This document shows, piece after piece, positions 42,601 through 53,536 of a stretch of DNA of 64,000 nt (the first letter of the stretch is position 1; each line of letters begins with the position of its first letter). Location of the stretch: the NCBI GenBank assembly GCA_037349105.1, contig JAYJMM010000034.1, forward strand, positions 2,542,001 through 2,606,000, in the 5' to 3' direction. The notes beneath the pieces were generated by a model. The model saw only the letters and a program-made list of their open reading frames with translations, ran no database searches and was not told the DNA's origin. Source of the stretch: Limnomonas spitsbergensis (taxonomy: Eukaryota; Chlorophyta; Chlorophyceae; Chlamydomonadales). Position numbers and translations under genes: made by a program.

Positions 42601-45600
42601 ACTCCCTTCCGGCATGGCTCCGTTTGTGGTAGTGGGACGCCACCCTGTTATGAGGAGAGGAAGAAAACCATGTCCCTCTAGGGTTATGAGGGTTCAGGAA
42701 ACAGCCCAGCTTGGGGCCGAAACCACATTCGCGCCACTGCCACCACCCGTAGGCTCATGCCGTGCCCACCGACTATGTTCTGCAGGCAGACTTTGACAAG
42801 GATGAGTTCTCGGACCGCACGGTCATCATCTGCGACCAGTGCGAACGCGAGTACCACGTGGGCTGCCTGCGCAGCACCGGCCGCTGCAACCTCGAGGCCG
42901 TGCCCGAGGGCGAGTGGTTCTGCTGCACGCAATGCTCGGTCATCCGCAAGACCATGGACGAGGTGGTGTCCCAGGGGGAGCGCATGGTGTCGGCGCCGAC
43001 AGTGGATCCCTCCAGCAGCAACATGCCGCGCGTGATGGAAGCCAGCACGTCGGCCGCTGCCCCCATTACCGCCGTTGGGCCCTCTGGTCGTCACAGCCCT
43101 GCCCCTGCTGCTCTGAGTGCTGCTTCGACGGCGGGACGGGCGGGGGATCCGGGCGCAGCGCCGGCGACAGGCGGGCAGCGGAACCCGCTGCACGAGTACT
43201 CGTGGCAGATCTTGCGCGGCACCAGCAGAATCAAGGACACCAGCAACGCCCTGGAACAAGTGCTGGCGGTGCTTCAGGTGAGGCAGGCCTCTGGGATCAG
43301 TGTTTCTCTTTTCGGCTACAAGTTTAACTTCAGCAGGCCGCCCAGTGGCCGTCAAAGGCCCAATTAGGACCAAACTTGGACCGGCCTCCAACTGGTGACC
43401 AAAGCAGCATGGCTGGCCACGAACGGTGCCTTTAGCCAGGGGCCGTAGTGTAGCTGACATGTAGCTGAGTCCCGAAAAAATAAACACTGTCTGGGATGGA
43501 CAGGGGGAGACTTGCTGATGCGCAGCACACTGTTTATTTGTAGAGCTCACCAGACTTTCTTTGGGGGGCACGTGCAGTACAGCGTGCCTCTTTGTAGTGC
43601 TCACAGTACCCCACCATTTAGCCGATGGAGAGTCGGAGACTTCACCTTGACAGGCCTGTGGCTGGTGGTCTAAGCAACAGGGTTTGCCGCACCACACCCT
43701 TTCGGCCAAAGGCCGTGATGTGGCTGAATTGTAGCCGAAGCATGCTAATTGTAGCTGAATTGTAGCTGAAGCATGCTATATAAGCATGATGCGAGTCTTC
43801 ATTCATGCTTGATGACCTTTCTGATGCAAGGCCTCTCTTTAACCCCCCTTTTGTTTAAGTGTCTTCAGTGTCGTCGTAGTGCCGCGTTGGCTCTTGAGGC
43901 TTTCGGCATGCCCTGTTGCACCCTTTGCACCCCTCAGGGAGCGTCCACTCCCATCACGCCCTAGGACCTAGGAGGGTTGGTTCCTCCTCTATTCTCTGTC
44001 ACCCCTTGCACCTCCCCGTCATGCCCTTGACACCTTTCAAGTAGCGTTCACTGGATATCTTTGCTGATGCCGCAACCTCGATGCGGTGCTTAAGGGCATT
44101 GACCCCATTATTGAAACGATGCTGTGACCTCATGTGCTGCTCCCACCCGGGGGGGCGCCCACTGTACCCCCTCGCTGACGCCTGCACGTGTGTGCAGGAG
44201 TCCTTTGACCCCATCATCGACGTGACGACTCAGGAGGACCTGCTGCTGCGGATGGTGCATGCCCTGCCACTGGGAGAGTTTGACTTCCAGGGCATGTTCA
44301 CCATCCTGCTGAAACACAGGTAGGTTTTGAACCTTTGAAACTTTTGTGGGGAGACTGGGAGGGAACTCCCTTTTCTTTTCCAGTGTAGTTGCGTTGTTGG
44401 ACCTGCTTGCGGTGGTGGTGCCGATGCGACGAGAATCAGCTTTAATTCCATGATTGTGAGCACCCGTGTTATTTTGAGTGTGCACGAGACCTCCGCTGGG
44501 CTTGGTCAGGTGGCCACCTCCTGACCCCAGACCCTGAGCTTTGGCCGGACTACGGCCCAGGCAACAGGCAACAGGGCCCGCTTGCTGCACCCGGACCCCT
44601 CAGCCGCATGCTGAGGCGTCCTGGTGCAGCAAGCACGCTGCACCAGGTCACCCTGTGGACATTTCGGATGTGTGGCTGTCGTGCGCTTAACAGAGCTCTG
44701 GTGGGCACCTGCAACCTGCTGACAAATTTTGCACACCTACATCCGCTGATGCAGAGGCCTTCCAGTGTGTGCCGGCCTGCTGCGCATCTTCGGTCAACAC
44801 ATGGCGGAGCTGCCTCTGGTCGCGACCAAGGCCGACGCACGGCGGAAGGGCCACTGCCGCGTGCTCATAGACGCGATCGAGGACCTGCTGCAGAAGCTCG
44901 GCGTCGGCGTGCTGTCGCTGCCTGCAGCAACGGCAGCCATACCGACGTGGATCAACCACTTTAGCTTCGTGCCCATGGACCAGCACGACGTACAGGCGGT
45001 GCAGAGCGAGCTGCGGATGCTCATGTTCCCCGGCTCCAAGGTCCTGTACCGACCGGTGGGACCAGAGCCAGCAACTGGACCGCGGTCTTTCGCCGAGGCC
45101 TCCTGCTTGTCGGCGTTGTCGGGGACGTCCCGGGGGCTCCCTGATGACTCGGCCGCAGCGGAGCTGGGGGAGCGTGTTGGGGAGGAGATGGCTGGGCTGT
45201 TGGGAGGCGCACATGTGGCGGTGTCGGAGCCGACAGGGGGGCATGTAGGGGAGGCGGCTGTGCTGTCAGAAGACGCAGGTGTGGCGAGTGCGGAGCGTGC
45301 AAGGGAGCCCGAAGGGGATATGGCTGGGCTGTTGGATGGCGCTGGTTTAACAGATGCGGAGCAGAGGGAGATGGCTGACCTGCTGGGTAGCGTAAGTGTG
45401 GCAGTGGCGGATCCAGCTAGGGCGCCGGTGCAAGAAGAGGAGGGCACTGCCTCGGCGGCAGCTGGCCATGGCGCTGGTGTGGAGGCAACAGAGGCGTCCG
45501 GTTGCGAGCCTAGGGAGGAGGTGGTGGAGCCCTGGTCGGAAGGCAGAGCAAGCCTGATGTCTGAGGTCCCAGGTGTTCAGTCTGGGAGTGAGACTACATC

Positions 45601-45883
45601 AGCCATTGCAGCTCCCAGCGATGTGCCAATAGAGGAGGACGAAGTCGGGGCTGCTTTTTCGGACGCTGCTGCTGCTGCGCCATGTCGGCCTGCCACTGCC
45701 TGTGATGACCAGGAGCCCGTGGGTCCGTCGGAGGATCCCATGCATGTGGAGTATGCTACTGCGGGTGATGCAGCTGAGTTGGACGTCACAGCTGAAGGAG
45801 CAGAAGAAGAAGAGCTTGAAGATATACCTGAGGACCTGGGAATCACACTTATGGGCCAGGAGTTTCCAACAGCCGAGAGCTAG
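39670..45883 (+). CDS. Jas (TPL-binding)-PHD-GNAT chromatin protein, IDM1-like, 10 exons
   Basis: A predicted nuclear histone acetyltransferase of the plant IDM1/ROS4 type, about 916 aa. Exons: 39670-39685, 39768-39871, 40050-40229, 40324-40638, 40839-40980, 41673-41862, 42448-42508, 42786-43277, 44198-44319, 44755-45883 (TAG). They total 2751 nt with consistent phases. Residues about 206-290 form the Jas/TPL-binding region (GIRCDHCNTVVSCSAFESHAG, then RRNPYDGITTSSGLTLRQIA). The PHD finger spans about 330-400 (CVLC, CDQC, H-x2-C, CTQC). A GNAT fold covers about 500-640 (ELPLVATKADARRKGHCR, LGVGVLSLPAA). An acidic tail with three 'MA-LL' repeats follows. The N-terminus has an RG-rich patch. 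Exon 1 is only 16 nt and the exon 2 donor is GC, so the start is the least certain part. Confidence 0.88.
39927..40020 (+). repeat. 34-bp tandem repeat, three copies, intron 2 of the IDM1-like gene
   Basis: Units start at 39927, 39961 and 39995, each with 'ccatgcat' then 'ccgttttgaatccgg'. They end 30 bp before the exon 3 acceptor. No exon sequence is included, unlike most other tandem repeats here. Confidence 0.88.
41510..41672 (+). repeat. Decoy acceptor of IDM1-like exon 6, with CTG runs
   Basis: 'cacaggtcatggccaaaggc' occurs twice, 130 bp apart (exon-like starts at 41543 and 41673). Both are preceded by CTG trinucleotide runs acting as the pyrimidine tract. The upstream copy keeps about 100 bp of exon similarity (NPYDG region) but has lost the reading frame, and the downstream copy is the coding exon. 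Confidence 0.85.
41880..42010 (-). mobile_element. Dispersed repeat family C, intron 6 of the IDM1-like gene
   Basis: It contains 'ggtgaccaaaccttgaccct', 'gtaggccgtgatgcagctga' and 'attttagctgaagggcgcca', the same order as other family C copies. Orientation is assigned by the B-box-like 'gtcaaggtttggtc' on the minus strand. Confidence 0.55.
43325..43790. mobile_element. Two adjacent family C repeats in intron 8 of the IDM1-like gene
   Basis: One copy spans about 43325-43490 (ends 'cccgaaaaaataaacactg'), a second about 43560-43790. The second has 'gtagctgaattgtagctgaa' duplicated near its end. They account for about half of the 920-bp intron. Confidence 0.6.
44500..44650. mobile_element. Family C repeat in intron 9 of the IDM1-like gene
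   Basis: A degenerate copy with an internal inverted arrangement: 'gcttgctgcacccggac' and 'gtcctggtgcagcaagc' lie 30 bp apart as complementary arms. Confidence 0.45.
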
Positions 45884-46048
45884 CCATGTGCAATCCTATT
45901 TTATGCGTTGGGAAGTATTGGAACGTTTGAATCTGTCCTGGGCTGGGTTGCATTAGGGAGTTTTGGTTGGACCGCTCTATGAGGGAGCGCGACGAGTGTG
46001 AATCGTATTTTATAAGGCTCTTGACCTTGCAGACGCACCTTGTAATTG

Positions 46049-48689
46049 ATGAAGATGTCGCCGAGTCTCTCCGTCATTGTGTTCACCTGCGCCGTGTTCC
46101 CAGCTTTGGCATCGCTCCATCTGAGACGTCAATCGTGGGGGGCGAATGGCAGCTTGTTGCAAGCGTTAGTAGTCTGGGCCCTGGCCTACTCCTCGGTTGT
46201 TGGGTTTAGCGTGGCATTTGCTGCCATGAATTCAATCGCAGCCAAGACGACTGCCTTCATGGGCAAGAACGCTGACGGTCATGTGGTCTGGTGGTCCTGG
46301 GCTGCCCTGTGGCCATATCACATCGGGGTCCGAACCAAGCTGCTGCTGGGTGGGCTCATCTCTTCGGAACCTCTGTACAACAAAATCGCCACAGGATGGT
46401 GCGCTTCCCTGTGTAGTGCATGGGCATGTCACTGATTGCGCATGAGACCAAACTGCTGCTAGGTAGACCTATCTGTTCAGAACCTCTCAACAGCAACGCC
46501 AGTCAGGGATGGTGCTCTACCCGGCATAGCACATGTGAAGTTTGTGAAGTTTTTACAGGCCAACAGAGCATCACAATATCACATTTGATGCATGGGTATG
46601 TCGCTGATTCTGCCTAAGACCAAGCTGCTGCTAGGTGGCGGGCTCATCAGTCACTGACCTCTACCCAATATAGTCGCCATGGGATACTTCGTCCCAGCAT
46701 GGCCCATGGGGTGCATGGCACTGCTTTTTCCAGGCTGCTTCAGCTATATCATGTCCTTAAGCCGAGGGAGCCTAGTGCTGCGTGCCCTGCTCTTTGTGAC
46801 TCTGGCAGTAGGTCGTTCAAAGGTTGATCCTCTTTGCCCCCCTCAGTGGTGGCCGCCCAGCGGCCTGCCAAAGGTGGACTGGTGCGTAGGTGTTAAATTA
46901 AATATTGCTGCATTGGCATGCTGCTGATCGGAGTGATCGCACTTGAGTGTCAGAATGCTCCACATAAAAGGGGGTTAGGCTGTGCTGCGTCGCATGGTTA
47001 GGCGCGTCTCGCAAAGCGCATGGGGTGCATGGGCATGTTCCTGATCATGCTGGAGAACGGAGTCTGCATACTTGGGGCTGTGCTGCGCCACATGAGAGGG
47101 CGTGTCTCACATACTGCAGGCAGATAGCATGTGGAAGAGCTGTGCTGGTGATGGTGTATTGTGGCTTGTTGCAGTCATGGCATGATACCCACACATGCAT
47201 TCAACAAGAATCGTATGCCCACTTGACGCCACAATAAAATTTGTATCATAATTCAACGGTGCCGATGCATCGCAGGTACTTGGGCGGTTGGCCCCAGCAT
47301 GTCCGTGACCTACCTCCTGGCAGGCCCTCAGTGGTGGACGTGACATGCGAGCTACCACGGTCACACAACAGCAAGTATATCCTTTTCCCCGTATGGGACA
47401 CTCGAGGTAGGCTGGCAAGTACTAGAATCCAGTTTGATGGAAAATTTCCCTGCCAAAAGTTGAAGGGGGGACGCTGGGGAAACAAACCCTAAAACTCCCA
47501 TGAGCCCTGCCTTGGTCAATTACGACGGCAGGGCTCATGAGAATTTAGGGTTTATTTATTTATTTGATTATTGCTATTCACTTGTAACCCTATTGGGGAC
47601 AGCAGAAGGCTGTTGAAAGGCAGTTCATGGTTAAGGGCAGAAGAGTGTTGAAAGTTTGACCTGCGCTTAATGGTTGAGGTCAAAAGTGTGTTGAAAGCTT
47701 GATCTGCAGTTGAGGGTTCAGGGTAGATTGCTGTCGAAAATCGGATCTGCAGTTGACGGTCCACATCTCCTTTATTTGGTGGCAGCCATACCCAGATGTT
47801 GAGGGATTGAACCCTCCACACGGGTCTTCTCGCTCCCCCTGTCTAGATCGCCGGGTTCCATGTCCCTGCCCCCCTCACATAGGAGGGTGGCATGGCTGCA
47901 CCATAGCCCAGGCTGTGCGCTGAATCTGTAATTGAGCTTAGTCATTTCCTACCAGCCCCACCCGGCCGCGCGTTCAGCAGGGCCCAGCAGGTATGCACCG
48001 TTCTCAACCCCTTCTTTATTTGCACAATTTCAGCACCAACTGTGCAACAGCTGGACCAGGCAGTAGAATTCTGCCTCGGCGAGGCAGCTGAGGGGAAGCC
48101 AGTGCTGATACACTGTGCACACGGGCACGGGCGCTCGGCAACGGTGATGGCTGCTTGTTTCATCGCAGGAGGGAAAGCGGCCACGACAGAGCAGGCGATC
48201 AGCATCATGAAGGTGAGCTTATGTGGCACGCTGTTTATTGTGGCACGCGCTTCAGCCACAATTCAGCTGCATCAGGGCCTACGTCCAGGAGGGGGCCTGG
48301 GGCAGCCAGCCTTGCTGCTTGATAGATAGGCTGGTCAAGGTTCGGTCCCAATCGGCCCAGCTGTGGTATCGTAAGGTGGTCTGGCAAGCAGTAGAAAATG
48401 CGCTGATGTCTGATAACTTTGATTAGGCATGGTGAAAAGATGAACATGCTGCCATTTGCTCTGTTCATTTGCCAGGACCTGCTGACCTTGCTGTCCCCAC
48501 ACGTCGAATGTAGGGAGCGTAGCCCGAGGGGTGAAGCTGTGACCCCCTAAGCTTGCTGTCCCCACATGTCGAATGTAGGGAGCGCGGCCTAAAGTGAAGC
48601 TGAGCAAGGAGCAGAAGCAGGTGCTGGAGCAATGGGTGTTCCAGCGCGCAGGGAAGGAATCCCCAAAAGGGTGTGGACAGACAGGGTAG
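46049..48689 (+). CDS. Membrane-anchored dual-specificity phosphatase, four exons
   Basis: A predicted cysteine phosphatase of the DSP/PTP superfamily, 256 aa. Exons: 46049-46398, 47276-47406, 48034-48212, 48579-48689 (TAG), all in phase. An in-frame stop just before ATG 46049 fixes the start. Two hydrophobic segments lie at about residues 4-22 and 37-62. The WPYHIG...GWYLGGWP region follows, then PVWDTR with the probable general acid Asp158. The active-site loop HCAHGHGRS has nucleophile Cys188 and Arg194 (Cx5R). The layout matches uncharacterised plant and bacterial DSPs with an N-terminal membrane hairpin. Substrate is unknown. It starts 165 bp after the IDM1-like stop, so the two genes share a very short spacer. 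Confidence 0.85.
46447..46690 (+). repeat. Two degenerate copies of the phosphatase exon 1 end and donor
   Basis: The true exon end 46334-46398 ('accaagctgctgctgggtgg' to 'aggatg|gtgcgc') is echoed from 46447 ('accaaactgctgctaggtag' to 'gggatg|gtgctc') and from 46618 ('accaagctgctgctaggtgg' to 'gggatacttc', GT lost). Intervening intron sequence ('gcatgggcatgtc-ctgatt') is repeated too. Confidence 0.82.
47780..48005 (-). mobile_element. Dispersed repeat family B (SINE-like), phosphatase intron 2
   Basis: It aligns with the 22060-22350 copy from 'gggattgaaccctccacac' (B box on the complement) to 'cagcagggcccagcaggtat'. It ends about 30 bp before exon 3. Confidence 0.62.
48225..48370 (+). mobile_element. 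Dispersed repeat family C, phosphatase intron 3
   Basis: This is the best-preserved B-box-like core of the family, 'aggttcggtcccaatcggcc', preceded by 'cttcagccacaattcagctg'. It begins almost directly after the exon 3 donor. Confidence 0.58.
48487..48578 (+). repeat. 65-bp decoy of the phosphatase exon 4 acceptor
   Basis: 'cttgctgtccccacacgtcg' then 'aatgtag|ggagcg' at 48487-48519 is repeated 65 bp later, where the second AG (48578) opens the coding exon. The upstream copy runs into a stop. Confidence 0.85.
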
Positions 48690-49074
48690 CTCTAAGCTTG
48701 ACATAAGGGCATGTTGGCTTGGCATTGAGTTTCAGCAGCATGGGCAGGTAGGACATGGTAGGCCTGATACTATGGCATACTATCTGGTTATTTTAAGGCA
48801 GGATTTAAGGGTTTATATGTACAACCTTATATAGCATAGAGTTTCAGCTGCATGGTTCCCCCCCTGTTCACTATTCTTGAAGTTTCACATACCGTATTCA
48901 GGCGTAGCCACACTTATGTTGAAACCTAAGTACTGAACAGGTTGCTGTAGCTTCTGTTGTTCTGGTAGTTCGGTTTGTGATCATCATGGTCATTAATTCA
49001 TTTTGGGGTCATGTTGTCGATTGACGGCCCATTAATTGTGTGGCTGCCCTGAAAACACACTGGGCGGCTCCGGT

Positions 49075-49310
49075 TTAGAACGGTGCATACCCGCTGGGCC
49101 CTGCTGAAAGCTCGGCCACGTGGGGCTGTTAGGTAATGACTAAGCCCCTAATTCCAGCTACCATGCACAGCCTGGGCCAAGGTGTAGCCATGCAATCCCC
49201 CTATCTGAGGGGACAGGGACATGGAATCCGGCATTTAGGGTGGGGGAAATAGAGGATCGCTTGGCGGGTTCGATCTCTCAACCCTTGGGTACGGTCACCT
49301 CGGGTGCAGA
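49075..49310 (+). mobile_element. Dispersed repeat family B (SINE-like), plus-strand copy
   Basis: It reads in the presumed sense direction: head 'gtgcatacccgctgggccct', middle 'accatgcacagcctgggcc', B-box-like 'gggttcgatctctcaaccc', then 'gggtacggtc'. The A-box position is not obvious. Confidence 0.62.
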
Positions 49311-49959
49311 CTATGCTATCAACTATTTGCTGACTTTGTGCGCACAGTATTGCCTGGAAAGTACGAAAAACGCCCGATCCCGTGACATGGCATGAACAGT
49401 TCAGGAGCCAGTATGAAGTTCCACCTACGGCCCCTCCTAAAAAGACTCAGGCATGTGGGCGCCGAATTGTCTGGCTGGGATAAAAGGAAACTCCAGGGAG
49501 GTTTGTGAGGAAATAAAGAGAAACAAACTAGTGACGAGGGATTACCGGTGATGTCCAAAGGCCGAAAGGGAAGGCTGAGGTGGCTTGCACCAGCCATAAG
49601 CCCACAACAGCAGAGGAACATGTTGCTGACCCCGAAAGTATATGCAAGTAAGCAAACCATGCGCTTTCTCCATGTAGATTCCCAGTTTCACACCCTTGTT
49701 TACAATAGCCAAGCTGTGAAGCTCCCAACAAATAATGAATAAGCTTGCCCCAATTGGGTGGGGCAAGCTCATTTATACCCCTTTTCATGCACTACCAATG
49801 TCAGACAAACATGCCATTACGGTAGCACAGAGGGCCCAAAATGAATGGCTGACAGTGTCGTTTGCGTGTGTGACGCGCTGCGATACTGAGAAAGTCAATA
49901 CAGGTCCGCTGGCCTCTCCCCAGGTCAAACAGTTGGGCTGGGCAGTTGGGTGTTCTCGC

Positions 49960-50015
49960 TGCCGACTGAGCCTTTTGACTTTTTGAGCAGGGCCCAGAGG
50001 TGTAACGTCATAAAC
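49960..50015 (+). mobile_element. Short LINE 3' tail fragment
   Basis: 'tttttgagcagggcccagag' followed by 'gtgtaacgtcat' matches the last 35 bp of the LINE at 59060-63035. The upstream part is decayed. Confidence 0.65.
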
Positions 50016-50358
50016 TGATGGGCTGCCCCTCCGTTGCAATAGGACATTTTTTAACGAAGAAATCCTCAATGTAATAAACAGTCAAGACCTGACACTCGAA
50101 TAGCATCCTCTATCATTCCCGATATCGATGCATTGATATACATCTTCGAAAAGGCCAGGAGGCAATATAAGCATCAACACAAACACGTGCATGCAGAGCA
50201 CCAAAGCATGGCTTATTTGCAAAGCACCAAAGCACGGCTTATTTGCGTTATCCTAGTTTGAGCCGGAACACATGCTTGAACGTGTCGACGCCCACGCGGC
50301 CCAGCTTTTCTGAGCAGGGCTCACAGGCTATGCATCATCCTAAATATTAACATGTGGA

Positions 50359-52800
50359 TCACCCGCCCCCTGGCAATGTCTCCTGGCTGACATGCACCTC
50401 TACGGCTTCATTAAACTTCTGCAGGACAGCCAACGCTTCGGCCAAAATCAGGTTGTTTTTCACAGGCAAAGACACGTTGCTGCCCGCGTGTTGAAGGACT
50501 GGAGCCGTCACCGCTGACTTGGGCTTGCCCATTGAGCTCAGGACACCTTCCTTCCTCTGAATTCCCTTCATGTTGTCCTGCAGGAGTGGAAGCAGTGCCA
50601 GTCAACCTGATGGCTACTTCTTTTCAACATGACACAAAATGCCCTGAACCCACTCTCCGAGAGTCGGGGCATGCCATTTAGGTGAGTGCACCAGACTTCT
50701 TCTTGTGTAGCCTACTGGTCTCATCTCTCACACATCAGAGCATGATTTCCACAATTCATTCCAGGCCAGGGTGCGTTTTCAACAGCTGATGTACCGGTAC
50801 CATGAACCGGACAGCCAGCAAGGCTTGGTGCAGCAAGCCCTGTTGCTTGGGTCACCGGCCAAAGGTTGTTCGCAGCTGCCCAGCGGTGGCCGCCCAGAAG
50901 GCCCTAACATGTGGTATGGTGTGAATTGAAACAAAAACTGGTATCGGCAGAGGACAGTCATGCTTACCTTTAGATTGGGCGGATGCATGGCACTGCTGCT
51001 CTGTCCTAATCGTGGGCTAGAGTCTCTCAGCACCTTCGGACCGAACTTGGCAGGCAGAAGGACCTGTATCAATTCAACAGCCATATCAACAGCTTGAACC
51101 ATCGCATGACCCTGGCGATGCCTACAGACGAAGTCGCACCGTCTGCCCCAGACCAGGTGTGCCTCTTGCTAGGTCCAAGCATTCGGCATGGTTAGTTTCC
51201 ATATTTGAAAATAATCGGAAAGCTATTGGCGTCGAAGTTGAACCGAACTCTCGGCTTCCATTTCTAGTGCGTAACAGAGGGAAAGAGACCCCCCCTTTTC
51301 ATTTGTGAAAATGTAGTCGAATTCAAAACAAATATTGTTAGCAGTCACAAACCAAGATTGTAAGGGAAGACGACGAAGTTCTTCGAGCCAAAGCGTGTAC
51401 CACGCTTGCCTCCTCGCCTTTCTGCCACACTTGTGCACCTGCGACACATCTCAGCACACCAGGCCAACCTTTGAGTTGCCCAGGACCCCACATACAGTAT
51501 GGACCTATTGCACATTGAACCTAGTTATTGACATGTCCAATGCCATGATCCTGAGGCGCCTGGTGGCCAGATCAAGGCCCTTAACATCATGGCAATAAAT
51601 GCAGCTCATGAGGACCTATCCTAGCTTCTGATTATTAAAACGAGAGCAGGTAGCTGTGGCAACTGGCAACCAGATACCTTTTAATCGGCACTGGAATGAT
51701 AGATTTGAAATGAAACGGGGAGCTCATTGCAACATAGCCCCAAATCAATCATGGGATCGATGTCTGTTAGAGTTCAAACACGTTTTTACTCGGCTGTCAC
51801 GCTGTCAAGTCGAATTATCAGGCTGGTCAGACCCCGGGGTCAGACGACCCCTGGTTCAAACTATCATATCACTCATGTGTCATTGAAATACATCCAGCAA
51901 CAGTGGTGAAAATTAACCTAGAAGCTGTCAATCAGGGGGACATTCAATTGCATGGAGGCAAAACATCAGCTAAATAAAAAGCCATGCAGCCAGGAAAATG
52001 TCATGCGGGACAGGCACCTGTATTCCAGATTCACATGCCAACACGTAGCCTCCGTTTCGGCATGACGGCAACTAGTGTCAGAAGCTCAGCAACAAAATCA
52101 GTGTCGAATGAGGACGAGACAAAAAATTGAAACGTGGCAACGTTCACCGTGTGGACCTCATCAGGTGAGATTGCCACATCAACGCCGTCTTGCAACTCAA
52201 ATATCATGCAAATGAGCACAGCCTGCAGAAATATCTGGAGGGTATCAGGACCAAGGATGACTGAACCAATGTCGCGAATGTCATCTGGTGAAGCAGAAGA
52301 CTATCCGGCGTCCATGCATCGTTGCTGGTCGCTGATCTCAAGACATGCCCAATCGCTCAACACCTCGACAGACTCAAAGAGACCGGGAGGGCGGCAGTTC
52401 CATTTCCTGCAAACGAAGCAAACACACTGTCATTTCAAACAACATTCTGATGACAGGAATGACATGATGCGGTGACTTGACAAACAATCGATGGGCTGAC
52501 GAGGCTGACTTTTTGTCTCATGCCTTGTTCACATATCAAAACTAACGGGTACTGCCTCAGGCATATCATGAATGAAAGCATTAAAATAAATGCAATGGCC
52601 CGTGACCCGATTTACCCCGAGTCATGAACTTGCTTTAGCCAGTCCAGGCAATGAATGCAGCTGAGCGAAAATACTTTTAGTGGCAGTCCTTCCAAACAGG
52701 CAACCTTGAGACCAAAAGCCTGAGAAATTCCATAATAAATCCAATGCTCCTTGGGCGGCTCTAATTTCCACTAGAAACAATCGTATTTGTGGTCTGCTAC
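50359..52800 (-). CDS. Unrecognised multi-exon minus-strand gene, 3' exons clear, 5' part uncertain
   Basis: The last two exons are well supported: 51168-50968 (67 codons, phase 0 at both ends, includes HRQGHAMVQAVDMAVELIQ) and 50577-50359 (73 codons, TGA). Candidate upstream exons are about 51600-51521 (HDVKGLDLATRRLRIMALDM), about 51417-51335, a block at about 52409-52035 rich in L, V, F and D, and about 52760-52640 (KEHWIYYGISQAFGLKVACL). The 52.0-52.4 kb block reads as two coding-like halves joined by an in-frame TAG at 52305-52303. Phases of the upstream exons do not all join. No domain is recognised. Either the block is two exons I could not delimit, or the gene is damaged. Confidence 0.5.
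50800..50935. mobile_element. Dispersed repeat family C, intron of the minus-strand gene
   Basis: 'cagccagcaaggcttggtgc', 'agcaagccctgttgcttggg' and 'gtggccgcccagaaggccc' match the order in other copies. It falls between the two clear exons at 50577 and 50968. Confidence 0.5.
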
Positions 52801-52899
52801 CGGGATCTCTCTTCAGAGACAGGATTTACGACCCGGCTGTGTGTTGAATGTTTTTATGCGCCAGCAATGGCAAAGCCCATGGGCAAGGTTCTAACAATA

Positions 52900-53125
52900 A
52901 ATACGTTCGCCACTATAATAAAGGGCGCTTCAGCTAAATTCAGCTCAATCATGGCCTCCAGCCGGCGGGCCTGGTGAAGCAAGCCCAGGAGATTGCGCCG
53001 TTCAGCCTGGCACTGGCGCACTGCTAGCCCAGCTGCTTGGGCCTCGGCTGTGGGCCAGTCCAGTTTGGTCCCAATTAGCATAGTGGCTGCTGCTCAGCGG
53101 CCTTTTTAAACCAATTTGAAAAGTT
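52900..53125. mobile_element. Dispersed repeat family C copy near the ISD11-like gene
   Basis: It contains 'aaagggcgcttcagctaaat', 'cggcgggcctggtgaagcaa' and 'gtccagtttggtcccaatta'. It is one of the longer copies (about 225 bp) and non-coding. Confidence 0.55.
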
Positions 53126-53220
53126 GAAATAAACTTCTGGCCAGACTTCGCATGGGAGCCAACATGGCAATGAAATGCATGGGCTGATTACATGGAAGAC
53201 ACAGTCACTCTTGTACTTAC

Positions 53221-53536
53221 TAGAACGTTCTTAATTTTCCTGGTGTATAGCCCATACACCAATGACTGTCTCTTAATAAGCTGCAATTGTTCAGCAGCAT
53301 GCGCCAAGATGGCGATCTGGTCCTTGGTATTTGTTGACGCTGCCCTGAACTCCTCTTTGGATCTTCTGATAATGTACCTGAAGAATGGGTCGGGGTGTGA
53401 TAAGTGGCAAGAACTGCATGGACATGCTGGTTGTCTGTTGGTGTCAGACTCACTCCCGAAGATTGTACTGAGGGAAATTCCGGCCCTCTCTCAAGAAGCA
53501 TCTGAAGAGGGCCTTAACATGTACAGTCGAGGCCAT
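53221..53536 (-). CDS. ISD11: ISD11-like LYR-motif protein (LYRM4 family), two exons seen
   Basis: This small mitochondrial protein family stabilises the cysteine desulfurase of iron-sulfur cluster assembly. Exon 1 is 53536-53454 (ATG; MASTVHVKALFRCFLREGRN). Exon 2 is 53377-53221 (REYIIRRSKEEFRAAS to LYTRKIKNVL). Phase joins cleanly across the intron. The LYR motif is LFR here. The FPQYNLREY and IKRQSLVYGLY stretches match the ISD11 pattern. The two exons give 80 codons. Reading on past the strong 'gtaagt' donor adds ten residues and a stop (90 aa, near the human 91), or a further small exon exists. It is divergent from the OPR-like gene. Confidence 0.8.

Larger units (their letters stand above)
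48690..50358. other. Spacer with SINE-like and LINE-tail sequences
   Basis: No gene recognised. It contains a family B element at 49075-49310, a LINE-tail remnant at about 49430-49480, another at about 49960-50015, and a third at about 50290-50335. 'caaagcaccaaagcacggct' and its preceding copy near 50200 make a short direct repeat. Confidence 0.6.

Noticed and set aside
42684..43709. 341-codon minus-strand ORF
   Set aside because: It is antisense to IDM1-like exon 8 and its neighbouring intron. It is Arg/His/Pro-rich, as expected for the complement of GC-rich coding DNA.
44687..45447. Minus-strand ORFs over the acidic tail of the IDM1-like protein
   Set aside because: Complement of GC-rich coding sequence in exon 10.
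52303..52305. TAG reassigned as a sense codon in this organism
   Set aside because: The IDM1-like and phosphatase genes end with TAG at sensible places, so TAG acts as a stop.
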